11,607 nucleotides of DNA, taken from positions 1 to 11,607 of the forward strand of contig JBPCPI010000234.1 of assembly GCA_050999295.1 (NCBI GenBank), written 5' to 3'. Both the position numbers and the translations under genes were made by a program. A model generated the notes under the pieces. It was not told where the DNA came from. It did no database searches and saw only the letters and a list, made by a program, of their open reading frames with translations. Below, piece by piece: positions 1-6,017 of the stretch. The stretch's first letter is position 1. Each line of letters opens with the position of its first letter. This DNA is from JACCQS01 sp050999295. Its GTDB lineage: Bacteria > Actinomycetota > Actinomycetes > Mycobacteriales > Geodermatophilaceae.

Positions 1-113
1 CGCTCAGCCGGGCCGTGTGGGCGGCCCGCGCCGCGGGACAGCCCGCGCCGCTGAGCGCGGCCGCCCGTACCGAGCAGCGCAGCCAGATCGCGGCCGTCCA
101 CGAGGAGATCTAG
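1..113 (+). CDS. 3' end of an unidentified protein (partial)
   Basis: The window opens inside a reading frame whose codons start at base 3 and which ends at TAG 111-113. It encodes about 36 residues, rich in Ala, Arg and Gln, finishing in AAVHEEI. The third positions are nearly all G or C and the next gene follows on the same strand, so this looks like the genuine C-terminus of an upstream operon member. I do not recognise the family. Clusters of this type in actinobacteria can include methyltransferases, PIG-L deacetylases or further glycosyltransferases, but nothing here picks one. Confidence 0.45.
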   Translation, partial: LSRAVWAARAAGQPAPLSAAARTEQRSQIAAVHEEI

Positions 114-217
114 CGGGGCGTCCTGCAGTGAGCCAAGAGGGCGGGAGCATCGCAGGGCCGTCCGCGGCCCGAGGAGCGGACCGACCGGTGAGCGCAGCGA
201 GCGCCGGCGGGAAAGCA

Positions 218-1387
218 ATGAGCCGCGCGCGCGGGACAGCGACGAGCCCATTCCCGGTTCTGCGGATCGCGTTGGTGGCCGGTGTCCGGTACCCGATCGC
301 CGAACCCTTCGCCGGAGGCATGGAGGCCCATACCTGGACGCTGGCCTCCTTGCTGACCCGCCGTGGCCACGAGGTCACCGTCTTCGCCGGCAGGGGGTCT
401 GATCCCGCACTGGGCCGGGTCGAGGTCCTGGATGACGTCGGGTTCAGTCCATCGGCCCAGGCGCGCCAAGACGTGTCCATGCCACCTGAGGAGTTCCTGC
501 GCGAGCATCACGCGTATCAGCGGTTGATGCTGCACCTGGCCGGGGAACAGTCCTTCGACGTCGTACAGCTCAACTGTCTGCACTATCTGCCGGTTGCCAT
601 GGCCGATCTCCTGCCCCAGCCGCCGGTGCTCAGCTTGCACACGCCACCCACCCCCTGGTTGGAGTCCGCCCTGTACGGCGGTCGACGCATCCGGCCGGTG
701 GCCGTCTCGTCGTGGACGGCGCGCGCCTGGGCGCCGGCGTTGGGTGCCATTCCGGTGATCGGCAACGGAGTCGACCTGGATCGCTGGGCCCCCGGGCCAG
801 GAGGCCAACAGGCGGTCTGGACCGGACGTCTGGTCCCGGAGAAGGGCGCCCATCTGGCGATCGACGCGGCCGCGCTGGCCGGGATCCCACTCGTGCTGGC
901 CGGGCCGGCTTCGGACCGGCAGTACTTCGACGACCAGATCGCTCCGCGCCTGGGACGTGGGGCGAGCTGGGCTGGCCATCTCGGGCACCGCGACCTCGTG
1001 TCGCTGGTCGGTGATTCCGCCGTCAGCGTGGTGACACCGTGCTGGGACGAACCGTTCGGGTTGGTCGTCGCCGAATCACTGGCGGTAGGGACCCCGGTGG
1101 CGGCCTTCGCGCGCGGCGCGGTCCCGGACATCCTGGATGACGCCACCGGCAGCCTTGCCCAGCCCGGAGATGTCGCTGCGCTGGCGGATTCGATACTCGC
1201 GGCCGCGTCCCTCGATCGCGGCGTCGTTCGGGCTCGAGCCGAACAGACCTGTGACGTTCAGCGGATGGTTGATGGCTACCTGGACCTCTACCGCGATGTG
1301 ATCGGACGTTCGGCACCCGTACGGCTGCCCGCACCTCGCCACATGCTGGACGAGCAGGCAACCATCCCGGCCCAGGAAGTCGGTTAG
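218..1387 (+). CDS. Glycosyltransferase family 4 (GT-B fold)
   Basis: A predicted retaining GT4 glycosyltransferase that transfers a sugar from a nucleotide-sugar donor, probably at the cytoplasmic membrane face during glycan or glycolipid assembly. With the ATG at 218 it is 389 aa. The N-terminal Rossmann-like domain opens with LRIALVAGVRYPI (15-27) and the acceptor-side signature GGMEAHTW (33-40). The C-terminal domain has GRLVPEKG (203-210) and the EX7E motif EPFGLVVAE (278-286), followed by GTPVAAFARGAVPDI, as in donor-binding GT4 domains. The frame is open back to base 17, with GTG alternatives at 128 and 188. I chose ATG 218 because family members begin close to the first beta strand and a purine-rich GGGAAAG lies just upstream; GTG 188 is the main rival. 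The next gene starts 9 nt after its TAG, so the genes are probably cotranscribed. Donor and acceptor cannot be read from the sequence. Confidence 0.88.
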   Translation: MSRARGTATSPFPVLRIALVAGVRYPIAEPFAGGMEAHTWTLASLLTRRGHEVTVFAGRGSDPALGRVEVLDDVGFSPSAQARQDVSMPPEEFLREHHAYQRLMLHLAGEQSFDVVQLNCLHYLPVAMADLLPQPPVLSLHTPPTPWLESALYGGRRIRPVAVSSWTARAWAPALGAIPVIGNGVDLDRWAPGPGGQQAVWTGRLVPEKGAHLAIDAAALAGIPLVLAGPASDRQYFDDQIAPRLGRGASWAGHLGHRDLVSLVGDSAVSVVTPCWDEPFGLVVAESLAVGTPVAAFARGAVPDILDDATGSLAQPGDVAALADSILAAASLDRGVVRARAEQTCDVQRMVDGYLDLYRDVIGRSAPVRLPAPRHMLDEQATIPAQEVG

Positions 1388-1396
1388 CGACCGCCC

Positions 1397-2641
1397 ATGA
1401 TCGGTTACTACGCCCATCACGTTGGGACCGGGCACCTGCATCGAGCTGCCGCGGTCGCCGCTCAGGTCGGGCGCGGGATGACCGTGCTCAGCTCGGCGGA
1501 GTCCCCGGTGCCGGTCAACCAGCTTCGACTGGCCCGCGATGATGACCCGTCCCCGGACGGCGACGTCACAGCTTCGCGGAGTTTGCACTGGGCTCCATTG
1601 GGGCACAGCGGGTTACAAGAGCGTACGAGTCAGATCGTACGGTGGGCCGAGGAGCAGCGTTGCTCGGTCCTGGTCAGTGATGTGTCGGTGGAGGTCCTCC
1701 TACTCGCCAGACTGCTCTCGATCCCGCCGGTGACGCTGGCCTTGCGCGGCGATCGGCTGGATCGTGCGCACGCGCTGGGCTACGACGTGTCCTGCGCGAT
1801 CATCGCTCCCTGGCCGCGGCTGACCCATGGCCGTTGGCCCCAGCGCTGGCTCGACAAGACGGTGTGGGTGGGGCCGGTGTCCCGCTTCGACGGCCGTGCC
1901 CGGGTAACTGGCCGATGCGGACGGCCCGGTCGCTGTGTGGTCTTGATGCTCGGCCGTGGTGGGGATTCGATGACCGAGGTTGCGCTGCGCGAGACCACCG
2001 CCGTATCCGACACGCACTGGCACCTGATGGGCCGCGCGCCAGATCGTCAGCGGGTCCGCCCCGCCGCGCGAAACGGCGCCGGCACCGACCGCCCCGGCGC
2101 CGACCGCGACGGGCGAAACGGCGCCGACACCGACCGCGACGGGAGAGACCGCGAAGACACCGACCGCGACGGGCGTCACGGCGACGGCAGGGACCCCGAC
2201 GGGGGCGACGGCGAGGGCACCGTCGAGCGGCTTGGTTGGGTGGCCGATCCGTGGCCGCTGCTGTGCCGCGCAGATGTCGTGGTCGCGGCTGCGGGTGATG
2301 CTGCGATCGCTGACGTCGCAGCCGCCGGCCGGCCACTGATCGCCGTACCCCAGCACCGGCCGTACGGCGAACAGCAGGCGCAGGCAGCGGCGCTGGTCCG
2401 GCACTGGCTTTGCCTCTCGGTGCCGACCTGGCCCAACCGGGAGGACTGGCCGCGACTGCTCGACCGGGCACAGTCCCTCGGGGGTACGGGATGGTCGGCC
2501 TACTACGACGGTCTCGGCTCGGCCAGGATGGCGGCGGAGTTGCTCGAGATCGCCGATCGGGGCCGCGGCTGGCAAGCCGGCAGGTCCGACCCACAGGGCC
2601 TCAGACAGGTCCGCGCGTTTGCGCGGCTGTCGGCGGGCTGA
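1397..2641 (+). CDS. MurG/GT28-like glycosyltransferase with a repeat insertion
   Basis: A 414-aa predicted GT-B glycosyltransferase of the MurG/GT28-like group. The N-terminus YYAHHVGTGHLHRA (4-17) carries the glycine-rich acceptor-domain loop. The C-terminal domain has VERLGWVADPWPLLCRADVVV (276-296), then AAAGDAAIADVAAAGRPLI and the donor-site stretch PQHRPYGEQQAQA (318-330). Such enzymes are inverting and act on lipid-linked or similar acceptors; the acceptor here is unknown. It starts at ATG 1397, 9 nt after the GT4 stop, without a strong Shine-Dalgarno, which suggests translational coupling. The odd part is residues about 226-275: a low-complexity Asp/Arg/Gly insertion of repeated 10-residue units (DRDGR-type). 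It falls between predicted core elements of the C-terminal Rossmann domain, where family members have a short loop. The frame stays open across it and the conserved donor motif follows, so the protein is probably still made. Confidence 0.8.
   Translation: MIGYYAHHVGTGHLHRAAAVAAQVGRGMTVLSSAESPVPVNQLRLARDDDPSPDGDVTASRSLHWAPLGHSGLQERTSQIVRWAEEQRCSVLVSDVSVEVLLLARLLSIPPVTLALRGDRLDRAHALGYDVSCAIIAPWPRLTHGRWPQRWLDKTVWVGPVSRFDGRARVTGRCGRPGRCVVLMLGRGGDSMTEVALRETTAVSDTHWHLMGRAPDRQRVRPAARNGAGTDRPGADRDGRNGADTDRDGRDREDTDRDGRHGDGRDPDGGDGEGTVERLGWVADPWPLLCRADVVVAAAGDAAIADVAAAGRPLIAVPQHRPYGEQQAQAAALVRHWLCLSVPTWPNREDWPRLLDRAQSLGGTGWSAYYDGLGSARMAAELLEIADRGRGWQAGRSDPQGLRQVRAFARLSAG
2071..2220 (+). repeat. In-frame 30-bp tandem repeat in the GT28-like gene
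   Basis: Four consecutive 30-bp units lie at 2101-2130, 2131-2160, 2161-2190 and 2191-2220. The first three start with CGACCGCGACGGG and the last is diverged. A partial, rearranged copy precedes them at 2071-2100: a half unit matching 2116-2130, then a half unit resembling 2101-2115. Because 30 is a multiple of three, each unit encodes a 10-residue block of the form DRDGRxGxxT, and changes in copy number keep the reading frame. The drift towards the 3' end suggests an old expansion. It is not a CRISPR array, because there are no spacers. Confidence 0.88.
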
Positions 2642-2644
2642 TCG

Positions 2645-3502
2645 GTGGCCGAGATAGCCGTGATCACCACGGTCCGCGACCGGCTCGAGCACCTGGCGGC
2701 GATGCGTCGGGGTCTGGCCGGACAGCGACTCATACGTGGTCCCCGTGAGATCGAACATGTCGTCGTCCGGATGGGCGGAGCCGATCCTTGGCCAAGTCTC
2801 CCCGAGGGCCCCCCGGTCGCGGGTGTGGAGATGGTCCTTCCTTCGGGCGGCGATGGCGAGCGATTGCCGCTGGCTTCCGCGCGGAATGCCGGCGCGGCTG
2901 CGACCAGCGCGGACCTGCTGATCTTCCTCGACGTGGACTGCATTCCGTGCCCGGAGCTGATCGAGCGGTACCGCTGGATGGCCCAGCAGTACGGGGGGCT
3001 GCTGGCCGGACCCGTCGGTTACCTGCCCGAGGCGATCAACGGCGCCTGCGTCGATCCGGCTGAGCTTGCTCGGCTGGCCGTGCCGCACCCGGCGCGTCCG
3101 GTGCCCGACGACGGGGTGCTCGTTCCCGAGTGCCGGTACGAACTGTTCTGGTCGCTGTCCTTCGCGATCCGCCGCGCCGACTTTGCCGCGCTCGGCGGAT
3201 TCTGCGAGGACTATGTCGGCTACGGCGGCGAGGACACCGATCTCGCCTTCACGGCCCGCAGACTCGGCATGCCATTCTCTTGGGTGGGCGGGGCCTGGGC
3301 CTGGCACCAGTACCACCCGATCGAGGACCCTCCGCGCAGTCATCTGGCCGACATCGTGGAGAACGCGCAGGTCTTCCGCCGGCGATGGGGGATTTGGCCG
3401 ATGAAGGGCTGGTTGCGTGCGTTCGCCGACGAGGGCCTGATCGAGTGGGACAGCACCGGCGACACCCTGCGCCTGCTCACCACCGCGGAGAACGCGAGTT
3501 GA
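2645..3502 (+). CDS. Glycosyltransferase family 2 (GT-A) with Glyco_transf_7C-like end
   Basis: A 285-aa predicted inverting GT-A glycosyltransferase. The N-terminus AEIAVITTVRDRLEHL matches the GT2 nucleotide-binding start. The metal/nucleotide DxD motif is FLDVDCIP (94-101, DVD at 96-98). The segment GGFCEDYVGYGGEDTDLAFR-like (184-203) is the acceptor/catalytic region typical of galactosyltransferase C-terminal (Glyco_transf_7C) domains, where the GGED acid residues serve catalysis. HQYHP (221-225) follows, as in related enzymes. It starts at GTG 2645, 3 nt after the previous stop, so it is probably coupled to the GT28-like gene. No membrane segment is visible, so it is likely cytoplasmic or peripheral. 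It is the last gene of the operon, and its TGA lies inside the left arm of a long inverted repeat. The sugar transferred is unknown; galactose or N-acetylgalactosamine is only a family-level guess. Confidence 0.87.
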   Translation: MAEIAVITTVRDRLEHLAAMRRGLAGQRLIRGPREIEHVVVRMGGADPWPSLPEGPPVAGVEMVLPSGGDGERLPLASARNAGAAATSADLLIFLDVDCIPCPELIERYRWMAQQYGGLLAGPVGYLPEAINGACVDPAELARLAVPHPARPVPDDGVLVPECRYELFWSLSFAIRRADFAALGGFCEDYVGYGGEDTDLAFTARRLGMPFSWVGGAWAWHQYHPIEDPPRSHLADIVENAQVFRRRWGIWPMKGWLRAFADEGLIEWDSTGDTLRLLTTAENAS

Positions 3503-3569
3503 TCATCGGAAAGTTGGCCTTTTCTTTGCGCGGTGAGCGGCGAAACCCCCCTGCATTCCGATGATCAAC
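3498..3569. repeat. 72-bp hairpin element with perfect 14-bp arms
   Basis: The left arm GTTGATCATCGGAA (3498-3511) is the exact reverse complement of TTCCGATGATCAAC (3556-3569). The 44-nt interior can fold further: TTT 3525-3527 pairs with AAA 3543-3545, and G-CGC 3528-3531 pairs with GCG/C 3537-3541 with bulged Gs around loop GGTGA. The TGA stop of the GT2 gene (3500-3502) is inside the left arm. The element fills most of the gap between the convergent GT2 and menB genes. A bidirectional terminator or an RNA-stabilising structure is plausible, but there is no U-tract. A dispersed palindromic repeat is the main alternative. Confidence 0.75.
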
Positions 3570-3593
3570 ATGGGTCAGGGTGTGCGGCCGGGG

Positions 3594-4517
3594 TCAGTAG
3601 TAGCGGGGGTACGGGCTGAAGTCCGGATCGCGCTTCTCTAGGAACGCGTCGCGGCCCTCGACGGCTTCGTCGGTCATGTACGCCAGTCGGGTGGTCTCGC
3701 CGGCGAAGAGCTGCTGGCCGATCAGCCCGTCGTCGATCAGATTGAACGCGTACTTCAACATCCGCTGCGCCGTCGGTGACTTCGCGTTGATCTCGGCCGC
3801 CCACTGCAGCGCCGTACGCTCCAACTCCGCATGCGGGACGACCTCGTTGACCGCCCCCATCCGGTACATGTCCGCGGCGCTGTACGTACGACCCAGCGCG
3901 AAGATCTCCCGGGCGAACTTCTGCCCGACCTGCCGCGCGAGATAGGCCGAGCCGAACCCGCCGTCGAAGGAGCCGACATCAGCGTCGGTCTGCTTGAAGC
4001 GGGCGTGCTCTTCGCTGGCCAGGGTGAGGTCGCAGGTCACGTGCAGGGAGTGCCCGCCACCGGCCGCCCAACCCGGCACGACCGCGATCACCAGCTTGGG
4101 CATGAACCGGATCAGCCGCTGCACTTCCAGGATGTGCAGCCGGCCGGCCCGCGCGGGGTCCATCGACGCGGCGGTCTCTCCGCTCGCGTACTGATATCCG
4201 GTACGTCCGCGGATCCGCTGGTCACCGCCGGAGCAGAACGCCCAGCCGCCGTCGTGGGCCGACGGGCCGTTGCCGGTGAGCAGGATGCAGCCGACGTCGG
4301 AGCTCATCCGGGCGTGGTCCAGCGCGCGATAGAGCTCGTCAACGGTGCCCGGCCGGAAGGCGTTGCGCACTTCAGGCCGATCGAAGGCAACCCGTACGAC
4401 GGGGCGGTCGGTGCCGTCAAAGACGTGCCGGTGATAGGTGATGTCGGCGAAGTCGAATCCGTCGACCTCGCGCCACACCGACGGGTCGAACAGCTCCGAG
4501 ACGAACCGCTGCGCCAC
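3594..4517 (-). CDS. menB: 1,4-dihydroxy-2-naphthoyl-CoA synthase
   Basis: MenB is a crotonase-fold enzyme that closes the second ring of the naphthoquinone by converting o-succinylbenzoyl-CoA to 1,4-dihydroxy-2-naphthoyl-CoA in menaquinone synthesis. It is cytoplasmic, usually as a hexamer. The 307-aa product closely resembles the Mycobacterium tuberculosis enzyme from FDPSVWREVDGF to PYPRYY. Seen here are the oxyanion-hole region CSGGDQ (95-100), WAAGGGHS (150-157), the acidic pair D178 and D185 in TDADVGSFDGG (matching Mtb D185/D192) and Y280 (matching Y287). The side-chain Asp in place of a bicarbonate-binding Gly makes it a type II MenB. The frame is open to 4595, but I chose GTG 4517: GGAGAGG (4527-4533 on the complement) sits 9 nt upstream, and the extra N-terminal residues are not family-like. 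No other men gene lies in the window. It converges on the glycosyltransferase operon. Confidence 0.95.
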   Translation of the reverse strand: MAQRFVSELFDPSVWREVDGFDFADITYHRHVFDGTDRPVVRVAFDRPEVRNAFRPGTVDELYRALDHARMSSDVGCILLTGNGPSAHDGGWAFCSGGDQRIRGRTGYQYASGETAASMDPARAGRLHILEVQRLIRFMPKLVIAVVPGWAAGGGHSLHVTCDLTLASEEHARFKQTDADVGSFDGGFGSAYLARQVGQKFAREIFALGRTYSAADMYRMGAVNEVVPHAELERTALQWAAEINAKSPTAQRMLKYAFNLIDDGLIGQQLFAGETTRLAYMTDEAVEGRDAFLEKRDPDFSPYPRYY

Positions 4518-4568
4518 GACTGCCTGCCTCTCCGTGCTTGGGCCGGCGAACCCGGTTGCCGCCGTCAC

Positions 4569-4575
4569 GACACTA
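4569..4575. promoter_or_regulatory. Overlapping divergent -10 hexamers, menB and GNAT pseudogene
   Basis: On the - strand TAGTGT (4570-4575) fits the actinobacterial TAnnnT -10 and would start menB mRNA near 4563, leaving a leader of about 45 nt that contains the Shine-Dalgarno. On the + strand GACACT (4569-4574) lies exactly 6 nt before ATG 4581, the spacing expected for leaderless transcription. The two hexamers share five bases. No convincing -35 was found for either. Confidence 0.45.
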
Positions 4576-4580
4576 GGAGG

Positions 4581-5164
4581 ATGCCCGACGCCCAAGTCAG
4601 CCAGTTGCGAGGCGCCCGTGTGGTCCTGCGGGATTGGCGCCTCGGCGACCTAACCGCGTACCGCGAGTGGCTGCGGCCGCATCATGAATGGCACGCTTGG
4701 GACGGTCCGTATTTTCCCCGGCCCACCGACGTGGAAGCTGATCAGGCAGGCGCCGAACTGCGCCGCCGAATCGAGGCAGGCGATCTCGTCACACCTCGCA
4801 CAAGCATGGTCATCGCCGATCCGGATACCGATGTCCTGCTTGGCCGGTGTCCTGGTACTTCGAATCGGAGCCCACCGACTGGCGCCGGATCGGAATCGTG
4901 CTGTTCGACCCGGGATCCTGGTCTGGTGGCCGCGGGGCCGAAGCCCTGCGACTTTGGACCGACTACATGTTTGCCACAACCGTGATCGTCCGCCTCGATC
5001 TCGCTACCTGGTCGGGCAACATCGGGATGTGCCGCGTCGCAGTGCAGGTCGGCTGGACCGAAGAGGCTCGATTTCGAGAGGCCCGGGTCGTACGCGGGCG
5101 CCGCTTCGACAGCGTGGTGTACGGCGTCCTGCGTCGTGACTGGCAGGGCTTCGACCGGCCATGA
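4581..5164 (+). pseudogene. GNAT N-acetyltransferase, frameshifted
   Basis: This encodes a GNAT-family acetyltransferase of the RimJ/RimL-like type, usually about 190 aa, which would transfer acetyl from acetyl-CoA to an unknown amine. The first part (4581 to about 4844) reads LRGARVVLRDWRLGDLTAYR and on to DTDVLLG. The rest (from about 4847 to TGA 5164) reads VSWYFESEPTDWRRIGIVLF, a GGRGAEALRLWTDY acetyl-CoA loop region, and WSGNIGMCRVAVQVGWTEEA. The two halves form one normal GNAT only if a base is restored near 4844-4847, in TTGGCCGGTGTCC. Without it the upstream frame runs to a stop at 4985. Both halves keep good coding character, so the lesion is recent or a sequencing error. ATG 4581 has AGGAGG directly against it with no spacer, so leaderless initiation from GACACT is more likely. 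The MOSC gene begins 21 nt downstream. Confidence 0.8.
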
Positions 5165-5178
5165 GCCGTGGGTAGCCT
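5150..5178 (+). promoter_or_regulatory. Leaderless promoter for the MOSC gene
   Basis: TTCGAC (5150-5155) and TAGCCT (5173-5178) are separated by 17 nt and fit a primary-sigma-type promoter with the TAnnnT -10 common in actinobacteria. The ATG at 5186 begins 7 nt after the hexamer, so transcription would start at or just before the start codon. The promoter overlaps the 3' end of the GNAT pseudogene, so the MOSC gene may be transcribed independently of it. Confidence 0.55.
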
Positions 5179-5185
5179 GGCCAGA

Positions 5186-5905
5186 ATGCGGGTGCTCGAG
5201 ATCTGGCGCTATCCGGTGAAGTCCCTGCGCGGGGAACGGCTCCACGAGGCTCCGGTCGGACTCGAGGGTGTCCAAGGCGACCGCCGGTATGCGATCTTCG
5301 ATGTCACGACCGGGTACGGGCTGACCGCGCGCCGGGCACCGGAATTGCTGTTTGCCTCGGCCCGCCTGCGAAGCGACGGGAGTGCCGAGATCAACCTGCC
5401 CGACGGTTCCATCGCCGACGACGATGCGGCCCTGTCCGGGTGGCTGGGTCGGGAAGTCACTCTCCGCTCGACCGAGCAGGTCGCCCAGCGGCGCTTCGAG
5501 AATGTCGAGGATTTCGAGAACGAGTCAGACAGCCAGTGGGAGCCCTTCGAAGGCTCCTCCGGCGCATTTCAGGATTCAGGTGAGGCCGCGGTGTCGCTGC
5601 TGTCGAGGCCCTCCATGCGCGAGTGGGAACAGCAGAGATTCCGGGCGAACATCGTCCTGGACGAAGCCGGCGAAGGTGCGCTCGTCGGGATCCAGGTCAA
5701 GCTCGGCGAGGCGCAGTTGGACGTACGGACGCGCCTGTCCCGGTGTGTCATGACCACGAGGCCCCAGCCCGGCGGCATCGAGCGCAACCTCGACGTCCTG
5801 CGCACGATCCACCGCGAACTCGACGGCTGCCTGGCCATCGGCGCTGTCGTTCTGGAGCCAGGACCGGTCAAGGTCGGCGACGCAGTTCTGCCGTCCGCCG
5901 ATTGA
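5186..5905 (+). CDS. MOSC domain-containing protein
   Basis: A 239-aa protein of the MOSC family (MOCO sulfurase C-terminal domain; relatives include mARC, YcbX and YiiM). These bind molybdenum cofactor and in several cases reduce N-hydroxylated compounds or handle sulfur. The N-terminal beta-barrel domain shows WRYPVKSLRGE (7-17) and GVQGDRRYAI (28-37). The C-terminal MOSC domain shows RFRANIVLD (151-159), SRCVMTTRPQPGG (185-197, conserved Cys187) and GPVKVGDAV (226-234). Cys215 in DGCLAIG is a candidate cofactor-ligand position, but the alignment there is uncertain. It lacks a ferredoxin or PLP domain, so it is the short stand-alone form. I preferred ATG 5186 to GTG 5168 because the -10 TAGCCT lies between them and the family motif starts at residue 1. 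It converges on the chorismate mutase-GNAT gene. Confidence 0.88.
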   Translation: MRVLEIWRYPVKSLRGERLHEAPVGLEGVQGDRRYAIFDVTTGYGLTARRAPELLFASARLRSDGSAEINLPDGSIADDDAALSGWLGREVTLRSTEQVAQRRFENVEDFENESDSQWEPFEGSSGAFQDSGEAAVSLLSRPSMREWEQQRFRANIVLDEAGEGALVGIQVKLGEAQLDVRTRLSRCVMTTRPQPGGIERNLDVLRTIHRELDGCLAIGAVVLEPGPVKVGDAVLPSAD

Positions 5906-5929
5906 GCGACTGAGCCACTGAGCCATTGA
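5903..5929 (+). other. TGA ladder at 8-nt steps after the MOSC gene
   Basis: TGA occurs at 5903 (the true stop), 5911, 5919 and 5927, exactly 8 nt apart, within short copies of ACTGAGCC (5909-5916 and 5917-5924). The 8-nt period places stops in all three frames. It may be a chance octamer duplication. Confidence 0.55.
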
Positions 5930-5941
5930 CCGCCCCGATCT

Positions 5942-6017
5942 CCGGCTTTGCCTACCTGATGCAGCGACGCGCCGGCCGGGCCAACGGCGTGTCCCGACGT
6001 CAGGTAGGCAAAGGCGG
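5942..6017. repeat. 76-bp long hairpin with perfect 14-bp arms
   Basis: The left arm CTTTGCCTACCTGA (5946-5959) is the exact reverse complement of TCAGGTAGGCAAAG (6000-6013). Beyond one mismatch, CCG 5942-5944 pairs with CGG 6015-6017. Inside, GACGCGCCG (5966-5974) pairs over 9 bp, with one G-U, to CGGCGTGTC (5985-5993) around a 10-nt loop, so the whole element is one nearly continuous hairpin. The stop of the - strand gene (complement of 6000-6002) is within the right arm, and the arm encodes that protein's last residues, LPT. It lies between convergent genes without a U-tract. A bidirectional terminator or a palindromic repeat element are the options. Confidence 0.78.

Noticed and set aside
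2101..2220. 30-bp repeats as a CRISPR array
   Set aside because: The units are directly contiguous, with no spacers, and encode a continuous protein frame.
1700..3343. A 547-codon open frame on the - strand opposite two glycosyltransferase genes
   Set aside because: It has no family motif and crosses two clear genes. Its VAVGVGAV-type repeats are just the reverse reading of the DRDGR repeat. Long antisense frames are expected at this GC content.
3831..4985. A 384-codon + strand frame antisense to menB
   Set aside because: It is the shadow of menB. Only its last part, from 4581, is real (the 5' half of the GNAT pseudogene).
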